A DNA stretch of 64,000 nucleotides from Numida meleagris. Lineage: Eukaryota > Chordata > Aves > Galliformes > Numididae. Location: positions 15,255,791 through 15,319,790 of the forward strand of contig NC_034438.1 of assembly GCF_002078875.1 (NCBI RefSeq), in the 5' to 3' direction. This document shows, piece by piece, positions 36,498 to 49,320 of the stretch. Both the position numbers and the translations under genes were made by a program. Each line of letters opens with the position of its first letter. Position 1 is the first letter of the stretch. Below the pieces are notes generated by a model. That model was not told the origin of the DNA, searched no databases, and was given only the letters and a program-made list of their open reading frames with translations.

Positions 36498-39470
36498 TAA
36501 TAACTGTCTGCATAACCCATCTGATCCCTGGTCATGTAGGGAGTTCGCTGGATGTCTTTGTGAAGTGCCCATGTGGGCACGCTGAACATGCTTGCATGCT
36601 AACAATATAATGAAGGTAGACAAAACTACAACTTTTCTAGAGAATGAGTAATGCCAAATGAGGACACATAAGTCTTGATTAGATATTTATTGTTACTGAA
36701 TGTTGTATACTGAATGCAGACAGAGTACCCTACACAGATTAGCCTAAGTATATACCTTCCATAAAAGAAGTACCCATCACTGTAGATAAACATGTAGATA
36801 CATGCCTGTTTGGGCGGCAGGCATGCTCCCACTTACAATGGTAATAAAGACGATTCATTTCATTTGTGAAGTTGTCCCAGGTAAGAAGAAGACAAGAATA
36901 CAGGAAAAAAAAATTGTAGAGTTTATATGATCTTAAATGAGTGGAACTTTGTAAGAGTACTATTTCATACAAATCAAGGAACAATTCATTCATGAGTTTC
37001 AAACACAATAATTGATATGCCATGACACTGACTCATGGTTACCCTCAGTTTAACCATGTTTCTTAAAGTGGAATCACTTCAGACTTCTTAGCTAATCCCT
37101 TTTGTTATGGTGCATGCATAGTAGGATGCTGAGAGAGGGTTGATTAGGGGGAGAGAGCTGGTAATGTACGAAATGATTCTAACTTGAAAACTCTTTCTAG
37201 TCCAAAACATCCTAAGATTTGCTTAATATGACTTTGTGCACATTTAAACACTTAAATTGTCATTCTAAGGTTTTGTGTTTTTCAAACATGACTGTATTGT
37301 TTCTATCCTTTTCTTTGGTATGTCATTAATGAATGGATTATGATGGTCAGTTTGTAATGCCATGAATGAAAGATTTAGGACCACTAATCTTAAGAACACT
37401 GCTTGGCGCCAGTAGACAAACAATGCACTCCCCAACTTGTTATCTCAGCCATACTAAGCTTTCACTTCTTACCTGCTTTCAAAGACTGTCAGTTCACCAA
37501 TGTAGTCCAGCAAGTAGGAGGCACAATTTTCTCAAGAAGGTGTTTTGCATTTCAATTTTTTTGTGTGTGTATTACTTTATGTTTGTCTATTCTGTAGCAA
37601 AGCTGAACTGAAATGTTTGCATTTCTAAAACCTAAACTGGTACAAGAAAGAATCTACTTCTGTCAAACCTTTGCAATAAAACACAGCTTCTTTTTTTTTT
37701 TTATACATTAATCTTAAGAGTTTCAGGCAAATTATAGTATAATGAGTTTTTAAAAAAATATTGACCACCCAGAACCTATATTGTTAACTCTGGAATAACT
37801 TCTCCAAGAAACTAACTTGATAAAGATATATAATGTGAGTGTATGTGCTTATTTGTAAAGTTTCCTCACAATTTCATGTGACTTGAATAGAACAGACAGC
37901 TTGTAACAAATGTATGCCATAGTGAATTTTGTTCTGCCACCACACAAGCTTCCAAAGTGCCTCTACGAAGTACGGCAGCACTTCTGAGATGATCAGACCC
38001 TAACATGTGTGCCCTTAAAATAATATTTCTTAAATGACTTGTGACAATTCATTGAACAGGCTTATGTTTTAACAGGAGTTTTCTTGCAAATATATACCCT
38101 AAAGCGGGAGCAAAATTGACATTGTGTTTTTAAGTGTTTGGCCTCACTCAAATTCAGCACTACACTGAAGCATAAAGATGGGATATTTAGTACTGGAAAA
38201 AGTAACTGAAAATGAAAACTGTGGGAAAACCGCACCACTTGACTAAATACAAAAAAGTTCATTTTCTTTTTGCATTAGCTTTTATATGAGAGGTGCTAAG
38301 TGAATAAATAACATTCTACAAATCATTTCAAGACTTTGACTTAGGAAAACGGGAATCTTCCTTGACCAATCTCTTGTAATGGCTTGCGCGCTTGTTACTG
38401 AAAACTCCAGGATGATAAAAAATTGGATAATAAAACTGTCATATAGTATTTCTAAAAAATCAGAGGAAAAAAGAAACAGCCCTACTTTATAATTCCTGTA
38501 GAAAATGACTACAATTAAATTTTTAAAAATGCTTTACAATTTAAATTTTAAAAATAAAACAAATAAATAAATAAAAACAATCTATATTATATAGGAAAGA
38601 TTAGTGCAGGAAACATGTTTGGAATTTGAGTTGAGAGTCATTTTGTGTGTTCTAGTCTTAACTTATTTCTAAATCACGTTGATCTGAAAATTACAACAGG
38701 ACTGCAGATAAGCTGCCCAAGTATAAATACATTTATTTTACCAGAAAATTAATGGAATTTTGTATTGTATTTATAGTCAGCCAGATCCAGTTTAGGTCAA
38801 CAGAATGGAGAGAATGAATGAAAGAAGAATTTGATACCTACATATATATAAACAGGATCAATAAATTATGGTAAGTATAGATGCATGCAAAATATCTCCT
38901 GGTCAAACTGATAAGTAACTCTACCTTTTACTCTCTCTTTCCTGCAGAATGCGCGGTTATGTTATGCAGCATCTCTGCTTTTAATCGTGAGAAGCAGATT
39001 TTTACAATTCAAAGCCTTTGTGTGGGCTGGTACTGAGATCTTTTGAGATTTTGAGGTAAAAGCTGAGATGAATCTCAGACTTATATCTTTGCCCTTTAAA
39101 TACCTGCTGTATGTACTGAAATATTATCAAAGTAAACAGTACCACCATAGATATTTATTCATTTGAGATAGAAGACACTCAAAAATCTTTCCAGACAAAA
39201 AAAAAAAAAAAAAAAAACAGATTAAATAATATATAAAATAAATTTGATCCACTATCTAAAGACATCATTTGTTTAAATTATACTAGCTCTATAATTATAG
39301 GGATCTCAGATTTGTATTATTGCAAAACTTCATTATGTCTAAAATTACTGCAATCTATGCAAAACTTTGTAATAAATACATAGATAAAACTGAATCCAGA
39401 AATGTGTAAAAATTGAGTCTAAATTGAAAAAAATATTTTCTAATATTAAGTTTTTTAATAGCCATTTCTA
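36498..39470. other. non-coding unique sequence, no gene seen
   Basis: AT-rich DNA with short unrecognised frames. It includes T12 at 37691-37702, an (AAAT)n patch at about 38556-38578 and A21 at 39197-39217. No retro-copied gene is visible before the A-run. Confidence 0.55.
39197..39217 (+). repeat. A21 homopolymer
   Basis: Twenty-one consecutive A, with no recognisable retrocopy upstream. Confidence 0.9.
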
Positions 39471-39560
39471 GGTGGCCCTGCCTGAGAAAGGAGTTTGGAC
39501 TAGATGACCTCAAGAGGGAGGTCCTCCAGAGGTCCCTTCCAACCTCAATCATTCTGCTTT
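39471..39560 (+). mobile_element. CR1 LINE 3' UTR fragment
   Basis: GGTGGCCCTGCCTGAG ... GGACTAGATGACCTC ... GGTCCCTTCCAACCTCAA ... CATTCTG is the end of the CR1 3' UTR in sense orientation. The middle contains a small duplication of the AGAGG..GTCC motif. The tail has decayed to a T-rich stretch. It is only about 90 bp, so it is a heavily truncated insertion. Confidence 0.88.
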
Positions 39561-42500
39561 TGTAAAAGCCTTTGAGGGTTTTTGTTGTTGTTTTGGTTTG
39601 GGTTTGGTTTTTGATTTTAGAGGTCTGATCATGTCTACTTCCCATTAACAGAAAACACAATCCAACCCTCTGAGAGGAACTGTATCACTTTTGTTTAGAT
39701 TGCCACTCAAACAGTTTATGTTTGGAAATCTCCCTACACAAGTAAATTACAGAAAGACAAACAATACAGTTCTTATTCAACTCTTTACTGGCAGGTACTC
39801 CTCTGCCATGCCTCGCTTGTCAAAGGTGAGGGTTTTTAAAGAAACCTTTAGATTTTGTGCTGCCTTAGGGTATAACGTGCATGCAAGTCCAAGGTCTGAA
39901 AACTTAAGGTGACTTTTCAATTAAAAATAAAAAAGAAAGAAAAACATTTAATAGTTAGGTACAAATATAATTTGAACCAATTCAATGAAAGTTGCCATTT
40001 CTTTTTTGAATGTATCACTATGGCCTCTGTTTGGGGCCTTTTCTTATTTTCCTATTTTAAGATTTTGTCATCTGTTTTTTTAATTATTTTCATGCTATAA
40101 AGTGCTGTGTTTTTATCAATATACAAAAGTATACCTGAGATTTGTCAGCAATGATTTTCTGTAGCTTGTCTTTAATCATCATATCAAGTCTCTCACTCCT
40201 TTAATTAAGAACTTGATTATTGTTATTCACCCTGAGTCAAAGAGGAAAAGAAAGTTGCATAGCAGCAACTAGAATACAAATTTAGAGGAAAAAAAAGTGT
40301 TTTTTTTTTTCCTAACCAAGTGAGTATTCATCTGGAGTTACAAAATCACCCTGATTTTGCCTCCTTTGTGTAGTTCCTTTTCTGTTCATTGATTGTTGCT
40401 GTGCTAAGTAATGGAGAGAGATGCCATTAAAAAGGCTCAGCAAGTAGAACAGCAGTAATTTTGGAAGTACAGGAATTCTCAGCCCACCTATTGAAATGAA
40501 GGTTTTTCAAATGGAAACCAGGGCAAAGTCCTGTGGAGAGCCTGGAGCAGGAATTGCTATGATAGCTAATTTAGAACGAGCGGCAGGGTACAGGAAAAAA
40601 ACAGATGTCAAGTGTTTATATTAAGCTTTATTAACCAAATACCTACCCAGATCACCTTCCCTACCATTTTACCATTAAACGTCAATGAACCAATATGAGC
40701 ATTAATACTAATCTTCTCCAAAGATAGAATTATCTATGATGATAGCTGATTAATTTTGCAACTTTTGCTGAATATTACTTACAAATTCAAATTATTGTAA
40801 GAATTTCATAAAGAATTAAGGTAACTTGATTCTAGTTTAAAGGCTTTAAAGAATAGCAACTTCTACACCAATATTAATCAGTCTAGAAGCTAGGGTGCTT
40901 TTTTAGTAGTGCTCCCATGTCTTGTGTCAAAAAATTATTTACCTAATTCCTGACTGATGAAGTCTGTGCCAACAGGTAGCCAAGTTCCCACATAGCCACT
41001 CACTCACAAAGCCTTGCCAGTCTTACAAGAGAGAAGGTAGGAAGAATGAGAGAAAGAAAACTATCTTCCTCTCCTACCTTCTCACTCTGCCCCTCTGCTC
41101 TGGCACAGGCCCTCCAGGGTTCACTGCTCTGTCATGGGCATCTATTCCTCCTTCACTGCCCTCAGTGTTCTCATTTTATTTACTCCTCATCTCTTTGGTG
41201 TTTTCTGCCTTTTCTTACGTACCTTTTCAGAGTGCCACTACATGCATGACTGCTAGCCCCAGCCATACTCTCTGGTGGAGCCATTGGAGCTGGCTGGAAC
41301 CAATTGTGTCCTGGCCTCTCCTTATAGTTATACTAAAACATAGATATGGATATCCAATATACTAACAAATAAATCATGTTATTATATAGAAGAGAATATA
41401 CATTGTAGCCAGAAAAAAAAAAAAAAAAAAGGTAAGATAAACTTGGGTTGGCTACTAAAGTTGGAACTTCAGCACTCAGCCACAGACAACATCTCAGAGG
41501 CATATTTGGGATGATATGGTGTATAGGAAGTGACTGTAGGCTCCTGTGCTGTGATCACTATCAAATAGAAATCCCTTCTCTATGTGAGAAAAACCTTGAA
41601 AAGGGCTAATGGAGGAAAAGAGTAAACAGAGGCTTCTGATGCAGTCTGAGGACAGAAGGCTAAATGCCCCAAAATGCTGGTAATCTGCGATCCAATATGG
41701 TGCTAAAATTGATAAGTTCTTTGGTTTCAGGCAGAATCCTTTAAATGTTCCATGTCATATTTTCACCTCTAGTAGTAGTTTCTTTTCACACGTGATTAAT
41801 GGGACACTAATCCTATTAAAACTGCCTTTTACAACACAAAGAATATCATTGCATGGACATACAGATAAGTGGGTCATAAAAAGTTAGTACTATCAGCGAT
41901 CTATCCAGCAGTAATTATTCCCATTTACACAATCCCCACTTTCATGAATAATAGAAAAACAGAGGCATAACATTTCTTCAACTGGCCATCCTATTTATCT
42001 CCTTTCAAATTGTTCTTGCAGTTTAAATATTTAATTCTTAAGTAATAGCCCATACTAAGCACACTTTTTGGATGTTACCATGACATAGGAATTTCCATTC
42101 AAGTTGGGACCCAGAGTAGATCTAATCTTGTAGCCATTTTCAATTCTTAATGTCTTCATAGTCATCATCTGTAACAGAAATCTGAGAATGCCTTCTAGGT
42201 ATATCATTCCAGCTTCAGGACATTCTAAGTCAATTGGGTGTCTTTGCATCTAATGTCTCTGCCAGACCTCTTTGGTCTAGCAGATCCCTTTTTCTTATTT
42301 TCTATTTTTCTACCAGATCTCTTTTTCATATGTTATTTTCCTTGAGTTTAGCTCCTGTTAGAACTTATGCATTCCCCAGGTGGGAAACTATTACCAAATC
42401 TCTAATTCCTTCAGTCACTGTAAGGAAAAAGATACGTGGAGAACAAGAAAATCTCACTTATTCGCTGGTGCTTTAGCTGAGTGTTCCATCTCTACAACTG

Positions 42501-43693
42501 ACAACTCACATCTCTTTTCCCAGTTCCAGTTCTGATTTCACCAATGACTATGCATTTGCATTAAAAAAAGGTTCACTTCCAACTCTGAGAGGTGCTGACT
42601 GGAGGATTGACAACATATTCTGCAAGAGTTGAGGAGCATTTGCTTGTTTGATCCAGGAAAGTTGTTTGTGAACAAGAGCATGAATAAGTGCAAGTGTCAG
42701 AGGGAAGACAACTGTCTCAGCTAAAAAACAGCATAATTGAGTGATTAAGATGAAATGCAGATTATGCTTTGTCTCTCTCTAATCCCAACAGGGCTTCTAA
42801 AGGGAAAATGCACCATTCAGGAAGGGAAAACTTCACCTTAGAGTATGAAAATGGTAAAAACCCATTTAAATCACAACTGTTTCTCAACTGTTTCTCAAAT
42901 TGGGTTTAAAAATCTCTACAGGGGATTCTCAGCACTCTGTCTTCTTTTTCAGAAATCATGCAGATGTGTCTTTTCATCGAGTAGTTTGTCCTCTGTTTCG
43001 TTCAAATGTGGTTGTTTGGACTGGGAAGTCCCCCCCCCTATATTGGCCATTGTTCCATTGCCATGCTCATGGCATGTGTAACCATCTGATATTACATTGA
43101 TAAGACCTTTTCTGTGAGTAGAAATTAAATGTAGTCTACAACTTGCACTTAGTCATAAGAATCCTTCTCCCATTCTGAAGTTTGGATAAGAATGAAATCT
43201 CAAAAGGATCCAAAAAATTCCTCTCTCAGAATGCCCCAGCAGCTGTGATGATCAGCTGGAATGATAATACAGATGGCATGGGTGTAGAAATACCAATGAA
43301 CCCATTTTCAGACAGCATTCGGCAAACCTTGTCAGTATTTTATTTCAAAACATCAAGTTATGTATTTTCTATGTGTAAGAGATCATTCTTTTTTGCACCT
43401 TTGTCTCAAAGCTTGCTGAGGAACACAGATGGATAGTAAACTCAAAAATTACATCTAAGTCCATCTTTAGATGGATACAATAGGTGGCTCCTTTCCTGTT
43501 GGAAATTAATGTGCAATTTCTGCAAGGACCACTGTCCAACTTCGGATGCCTAATCATCCTTTTAAAGTCTCAGCCCAACTTCTGCACAGACTTGTACCAT
43601 ATTACATGCATGAAAATCTAAGCTCAGCTCTGTCAGAAATACTTTCCAGAAGCCAATTATACCAACCATTACAACATTTTCTAACAACTGTTA
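39561..43693. other. non-coding unique sequence, no gene seen
   Basis: No gene recognised. 41059-41300 is C/T-rich and opens several short + frames of Ser, Leu and Pro. A18 lies at 41413-41430. Frames near 42845-43100 and 43182-43436 match nothing I know. Confidence 0.5.
41413..41430 (+). repeat. A18 homopolymer
   Basis: Eighteen A following GTAGCCAG. Simple repeat. Confidence 0.9.
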
Positions 43694-43749
43694 CCACTCT
43701 CTAATAACTTCTAATAACTCTTCTAATAACTCTCTAATAAAAAAAAAAA
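43694..43749. repeat. short TCTAATAACT tandem cluster with A-run
   Basis: Four close copies of CTAATAA with spacers of 3-6 bases (CT, CTTCT and similar), ending in A11. It probably formed by local slippage. Confidence 0.75.
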
Positions 43750-44882
43750 CAAACAGAGAGAAAGAAAGGGAAAGGAAAGTTAACTACTTGTCATTTTGAT
43801 TTATAAGTAATGCATATGCCTGTATAGAGAGTACATAGTATGTATTTGAATAGACGAAATATTAGTTAAAGGGAGATGAAGGACAGAGAGTGTCTTTGCA
43901 AATAAATAGTTTACTCCAGATTAAAATATGAAGAATACACTTTTTTTTTTTTTCATATACAGAAATATAGCTGAGACCAGTGACTGTATCCTATTCAAGG
44001 GCATTTGACTTTTCGTTTCATAAACATTTTTTCCAGCCATAACTTATGGCTTGCATGATTAGTTTTAATGTAGCACAGCCCAGATTCATCACTGATTGAT
44101 TGATAGTAACTTTGACATGTTAAGATGCAATCTAACAAATAACATATATGTGAACTATTTTTATGTAACAAAGGGTATTCTAGTTCAAGAGAAGTCAATA
44201 TGATGTTGGGGATATAATGGACAGCAAATAATTATAACAGCCAGTATGGTCTTTTTGAGTATGTGCCATTTAATAAAGAATACAAACAATCATTATATCG
44301 TTTTTAAAAAAGCTTCAATTGTGAGGACATATTTTTAATATCATAAGAGCATTGTGGGCGTAGTCACTGCTTCTAGGAGACATATATCTCCTGTCAATAA
44401 AGCAGTAAAGTGGTTAACTGCATATTTGTTGTTCTTGATGTTAAACTCATTCTGGCAGATCAACTTTGGCTTCAAGAGATATCTTCTTTATCTATAAAGC
44501 ATCTTGCTTTGCTTTTTTTCTGCTAATATATTTCTAATGCATTGAGTGGGTGATTTAAAAAACTGCAGAAACAAAGATTTGCCAAGAAGGATTCAGAAGC
44601 TGACATAACTTTGCTTTTCCCCAAGTGCAGTGAACAGCTCTCTATTTGTCTTCTAGGTAAAGTCAAGGGTAAAAATCCACATAGAAGACTTTACAATAAT
44701 TTTCTCCATTTTTACTACTAGTGAAAACATGTCTTTCCAGCTAATAAATGATTGTGTGTTTCTTTTCCAGTATAAAGTTTTTTCCTTCTGTTCTTTTTTT
44801 TTAATAGGAAATTTTTAGCTAATGTGTGATTTATAGTCCAACAGTCACACAGTTTTTTTCCTACCTGTTTTGTTCTTAAATT
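43750..44882. other. non-coding unique sequence
   Basis: AT-rich, with T13 at 43941-43953. No gene or repeat family recognised. Confidence 0.5.
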
Positions 44883-44930
44883 GAGCAATATATGTACATA
44901 TATATATACAGATGAGCAATATATGTACAT
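44883..44930. repeat. 17-bp direct repeat pair
   Basis: GAGCAATATATGTACAT occurs at 44883-44899 and again at 44914-44930, separated by 14 bases of TA-rich sequence. It is a local duplication or slippage product. Confidence 0.85.
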
Positions 44931-47127
44931 GTAGTCCTTCCAAGTCTTTTGTTTTAAGTGATTTGGCATAATTAAAACAATAGCTTTCAGATTGCACATC
45001 AGAAAAAAACAAAAACAACTTCTAAGTACTACTGCAACAGATTAACAAAATAAATTTTATGCTGTATATTAACTTACCTGACTGTTCCTGGAGATTTTAC
45101 TTTCTGCGTAACATGACAATACAATCTTATTAATTCTGTGAGCTTTCTAATTAGACTTGGAGGAGACAAAGAGATGCAGGGGAGAGGGATATTTGTAATT
45201 ATTATAAATACACCTATTTTTCCATCCATTTTTTCCTAATTTTTAGATATAATGGTTAGCCAACACTGAAGCAAATCCATTCCACTGAGTTTTCTCAGTG
45301 TAGGAAAAAGAAACCTCTCATAATTCCTCATTTAATAAACATTTATGATAATGAAGAAAATGTACCTGTCACACCATCAAACCACTTGTATTTTCTGATA
45401 TTATTTCTGAGATTACTGCTTTGCAAATTGTTTTGGAGCATGACTTGCTGTATGAATTAAAGAATGGATAGTCACTGTGTAGTCAATAAAATCTCCTCTG
45501 TCATGTTAAACTTCACCTGATGTAACCCAAATACCTTCTGAGTTCACTATATAACTCAGGAACTATTATTGTCACAATCACTTTATATTTTTTGAACTAG
45601 ATGACATATTCCTGATTGGAAGGTAAGTTTCAAGCAGCTACCTTATAGATTTTTTTTACCTCTGCTTACTCAGCAAATACATGTTATTCACAGATAACCT
45701 AGTACCTACTATTTTTAAGAATCTCACCACCTCTCCTCCATGTGCATCTTCCTGTTTCCCTCCCAGCCAACTGAGAATGAAAGAAAAACATTTGTTCTCT
45801 CAGCCATTAATTTATGTTTCTTCTATGCTTTTTTTTCAGTTCATACAACAATTGTTTGAATGAGATTTCAATGAGCTCTCTCATTATTCTTTCTGATGAT
45901 GACTGCATTGTTTCAGAAGCTCTGCTCATTCTGAGATCCAAACTGGATTATGAAATTTTCTGATAGCTCAATAAGTAGACAGTATATATTTTTTATCTTA
46001 ACTGTTCATGAGAGAGTGCTATTTTGCTCATGATTTTTGAAGGTTTGTTCTAAATCTTATTAAGAATGCAAAGACCTCCTGAACTGTTCGTTGTGACTCT
46101 TTATAGTCTAAAGCTATAAAGCTACATTTATTGTTTTTGCTTTCTAAACAATCCTTGAAGTTTTATAAATATAGTGTAAATCCTTTTACAACTCTCTAAA
46201 GCTACCTCTTCATTTTTTTCTGTGTGTTTATTTCTTCTAGATGGAAGATCAGTTAAAAATGGAAGTGTGAGTGGGAAAGATAATTCAGTTTTTAGTTTTA
46301 AAGCCTAGCAGTTTTAAATGACTATGCTCTTGTATAACTACATTTTGCAGGCAGAAGAAAAGAAACCATAGTATGCTTGTGGCACTGATGCTGAAACTAT
46401 TTTAGCAAAAAAAAAAAAAAAAAAAAAAAAGAATGGGGAGAAAGGGAGAGAAACAGAACTTTACACCAGGTGTTTTACTTGAGAGTGACAACTGTTTTTA
46501 AAACACTGCTGACCCTTTAAGCCTGTATCCCAGCATAATATATGTTTATGTGATACACTGCAAATAGAAAAAGAGAAGATTCTCTAAATATTAGACTAAA
46601 ATGGGAACTTACTTAGACAGAAATATTATAGCAAGATTTACCAAACAATGTCTGAAAAAAGTACAGCGACTACTACAACTTCATGACAGAAGTGGAATAG
46701 TTTTCTTTAGAGAGGCATATTTTCCATATGGACTTGAGATTAAGCTTACTGAAGTCAATGGAAAGTCTCATTTGAGTTCTGGAGTTTAAAATATAAGACT
46801 ATATAAAGTGTTTTTAACAACTTAAAATGCTCTAGATGAAATAGCTGGGTTGCTTTACTTCTGAGTGATAACTTCTAATTTTTTATACTGTCTAGCTGTT
46901 TTAATTGCCAAAGCAGAATGAAACATGGGGTTTTGAAACATTTTAGAAGTTATTTAAGCACTTGGAGAGGAAAAATAGCATCTAAAACTTGCAAAGGCAA
47001 TTTTGAGTAAGAATAAAATATCTACAGAGTAAAAATAATGGTCATCATTGTGCAGGAAATGGGTTGATTTACTAGAACAATTTTTTCATGTGCAATGAAG
47101 ACAACCTAAGGGTTAATTCTGATTCAC
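44931..47127. other. non-coding unique sequence, no gene seen
   Basis: AT-rich DNA with an A24 run at 46407-46430. The sequence before the run is not recognisably retro-copied. Short open frames only. Confidence 0.55.
46407..46430 (+). repeat. A24 homopolymer
   Basis: Twenty-four A, the longest homopolymer in the window, followed by a GGGGAGAAAGGGAG purine stretch. Confidence 0.92.
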
Positions 47128-47436
47128 ATGAGCTTAAATTTCTCTGCTGTTGTGATGAGGATGACCATTATTCTGAGTAGCATTTACAGGACAGACTCCT
47201 TAGGTATGGCTATTCTCTGTCTTGGAAATGCCTTCACTATAGCTGATGGGTTTAATCCCAGAATGAATGATGTTGAGAGTGGGTGTGCTGAGGAAAACTT
47301 TGAAGAAGTGAAAACTTTCCACTTTGAGGAAAGCAGAATTTCATCCAATACCCCCTCAGTGACAGAGGGGACTGCTAACAGAAACAAGCCTAAGGAGGGA
47401 ACTATCTGTTGCAAAAACTCTGTTAATGCAGTTTAA
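47128..47436 (+). other. 102-codon open frame of unknown nature
   Basis: The frame begins ATG and ends TAA. The translation is more protein-like than most here, with an acidic/serine-rich middle (CAEENFEEVKTFHFEE) and few homopolymer artefacts. I recognise no domain or family. A minus-strand frame of 76 codons overlaps it. A CAG at about 47190 could be a splice acceptor, but the preceding pyrimidine tract is poor. It is most likely chance. Confidence 0.12.
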
Positions 47437-49287
47437 TGAAAAAATAATAAGAACTTGTTATGATTTTCTTCCTCCAAAACAGTATGTCACATGTTCAAGC
47501 CAGTAAAAATGTTATGATACTCAGCAAAATTTCTTATGTGAGCTTTTAGTGACTACAGTGTTTTTTTCTCCAGAAACTTCTTGAATTTGTCATAAATATG
47601 CTGGTTTTGTGCTGAGAAAAAAATAATTCTGAACATAAGACAAATCTGTTGGGGGCCAAGAAATAGTGTCAGCACGTAAGCATCAGAGAGAGAGCTGCAA
47701 TGAACAGAAAATTGTTGGAATGTGTTTGCTGCATTTCTCATGGAAGGTTTTGCCCACTCTTCTGTGTGCAAACACCTGATGAAATCACTGCTAATCAATA
47801 ACAAATAGTGCTTCGGAATTTCATTGCACATAAGACAAAAGAAAAATTCCAGTAATTTGTTCACCACATTTCTAAATTTGTAACACGGAACATGTACAGG
47901 TGCATTCACCTAAAAACAGTGTGTATGTTTTAATTTAGGTGAATAAGAAATTCTGTGGTGTACATGCATGCAGAAATAGAATAACCAGCCTGATTCATGT
48001 GGCCAAATTCATACTAGTAGTGAAATTTCAATTTTGCAATCCTTGATTTTTTAGGGTTTCAGGTGTGTAAACACATTTGTGCATTCACATTCTTATTTTT
48101 TTTTCTAAGACTGTGGATTAAAGAAAGATCACGACAGAGGATGATATATTACACCATTTCAGTGTACAGCCATGTAGTTTATGTAGGGGGTCCAAAGGAT
48201 GAAGTGCAGTGCTTTGGTGCATCAGGATCACGTGGTCTTGTATACCCGTTTTTCTCATCAGTAGTACAGCTTTTGCTTATATCCCAGAGCCCTTGGAAAA
48301 CAAAAGTCTGCTTGCATCCGGATCAGCTAGTTTTACTTTTAGGACAAGACCTGCAAAGGTTCAGATGCACACTTAGTGTAGCAAAATACACGTGGAAAGC
48401 CAAAGTCAAATGAAAATGTATATATGGATGTGGTATAAACTAAAATAGATTTTTGAATTACAGTATTTATGCATGGATATATTTAAGATCCCAGTCTCCA
48501 GGATCAGAATGTCATTTGTTTTGGTACCTTCAAGTGTCCCCTCATGTATGTTAAATACACCTCACTTTGTCTCTGAAATCCAGCCTCTTAAATACAAAAA
48601 AATGTGCTAAAACTTACCTTGCAAAACAAGCTGTCAGGAAAAGGAAACAGATGGTCACTCATTCTGTAACGCCCCATCTTGTGTAGGCACTGTCATCCAC
48701 ACAATACCTCCAAATCATGCAACATAAAATTTCCAGAAGCCCAAACCAAATGGACAGCTCCGCTGTTATTCAAGTAGGGAGAGTTCTGTTTGCCTGATAC
48801 AAGGGGCCAGGTTTGGAACTACTACCTTGAAATCCATATTAAAACAGTCCTCAGCGGATAAGAAAAATCTGGAAAGATTTGGTTTTACTCAAGCCAGAAT
48901 TAAATCAAGGGAAATAAGGGAGTAAAAGATGCTTTCCAGAAATAGAGCCAGTGACAAAAAGAAAAATAGTTGTTCATACACAAAAGAAATCAAGCTTCAT
49001 ACTCGCTTCCTCCTTGCTTTCTCATTCTATTCAGTAGTACCTTTCATGATGTTTTTGGGCTTTCATTCAATGCATTCTACAGTTTATTTGCTGTCATGAA
49101 TAACTACGTGTTTCCTAGGGTCTTTTATAAAAGAGTTAAATAAAATTATGAAAGTGGAAGTCAGTCTGAAACCTCAGAGGTGAAATTCACCTTTGAATTT
49201 GGCTTGCTCAGTGTTTGACATCCTGTATAACCATTACATTGCGACCATAGGATCAACTGCTTGAAGATACTAGGGTTTTTTGTGTTT
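47437..49287. other. non-coding unique sequence, no gene seen
   Basis: Frames at 47553-47909 (minus, 118 codons) and 48063-48413 (plus, 116 codons) show no recognisable features. No repeat identified. Confidence 0.5.
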
Positions 49288-49320
49288 TGTTGTTGTTGTT
49301 GTTGTTGTTATTGTTGTTTT
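49288..49320. repeat. (TTG)n microsatellite
   Basis: About ten GTT units with one TTA interruption, in a T/G-rich context beginning near 49275. Confidence 0.93.

Noticed and set aside
39355..39660. 101-codon minus-strand frame
   Set aside because: It is the antisense shadow of a + strand CR1 3' UTR fragment and flanking T/G-rich DNA.
46370..46430. A24 run as the tail of a processed pseudogene
   Set aside because: No recognisable coding sequence, polyadenylation signal or target duplication accompanies it; the same holds for the A-runs at 39.2, 41.4 and 59.4 kb.
47553..47909. 118-codon minus-strand frame
   Set aside because: No domain or family resemblance, composition like the surrounding AT-rich DNA, and no supporting splice or promoter signals.
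48063..48413. 116-codon + strand frame
   Set aside because: Begins in a T-run coding Phe repeats and shows no recognisable motif.
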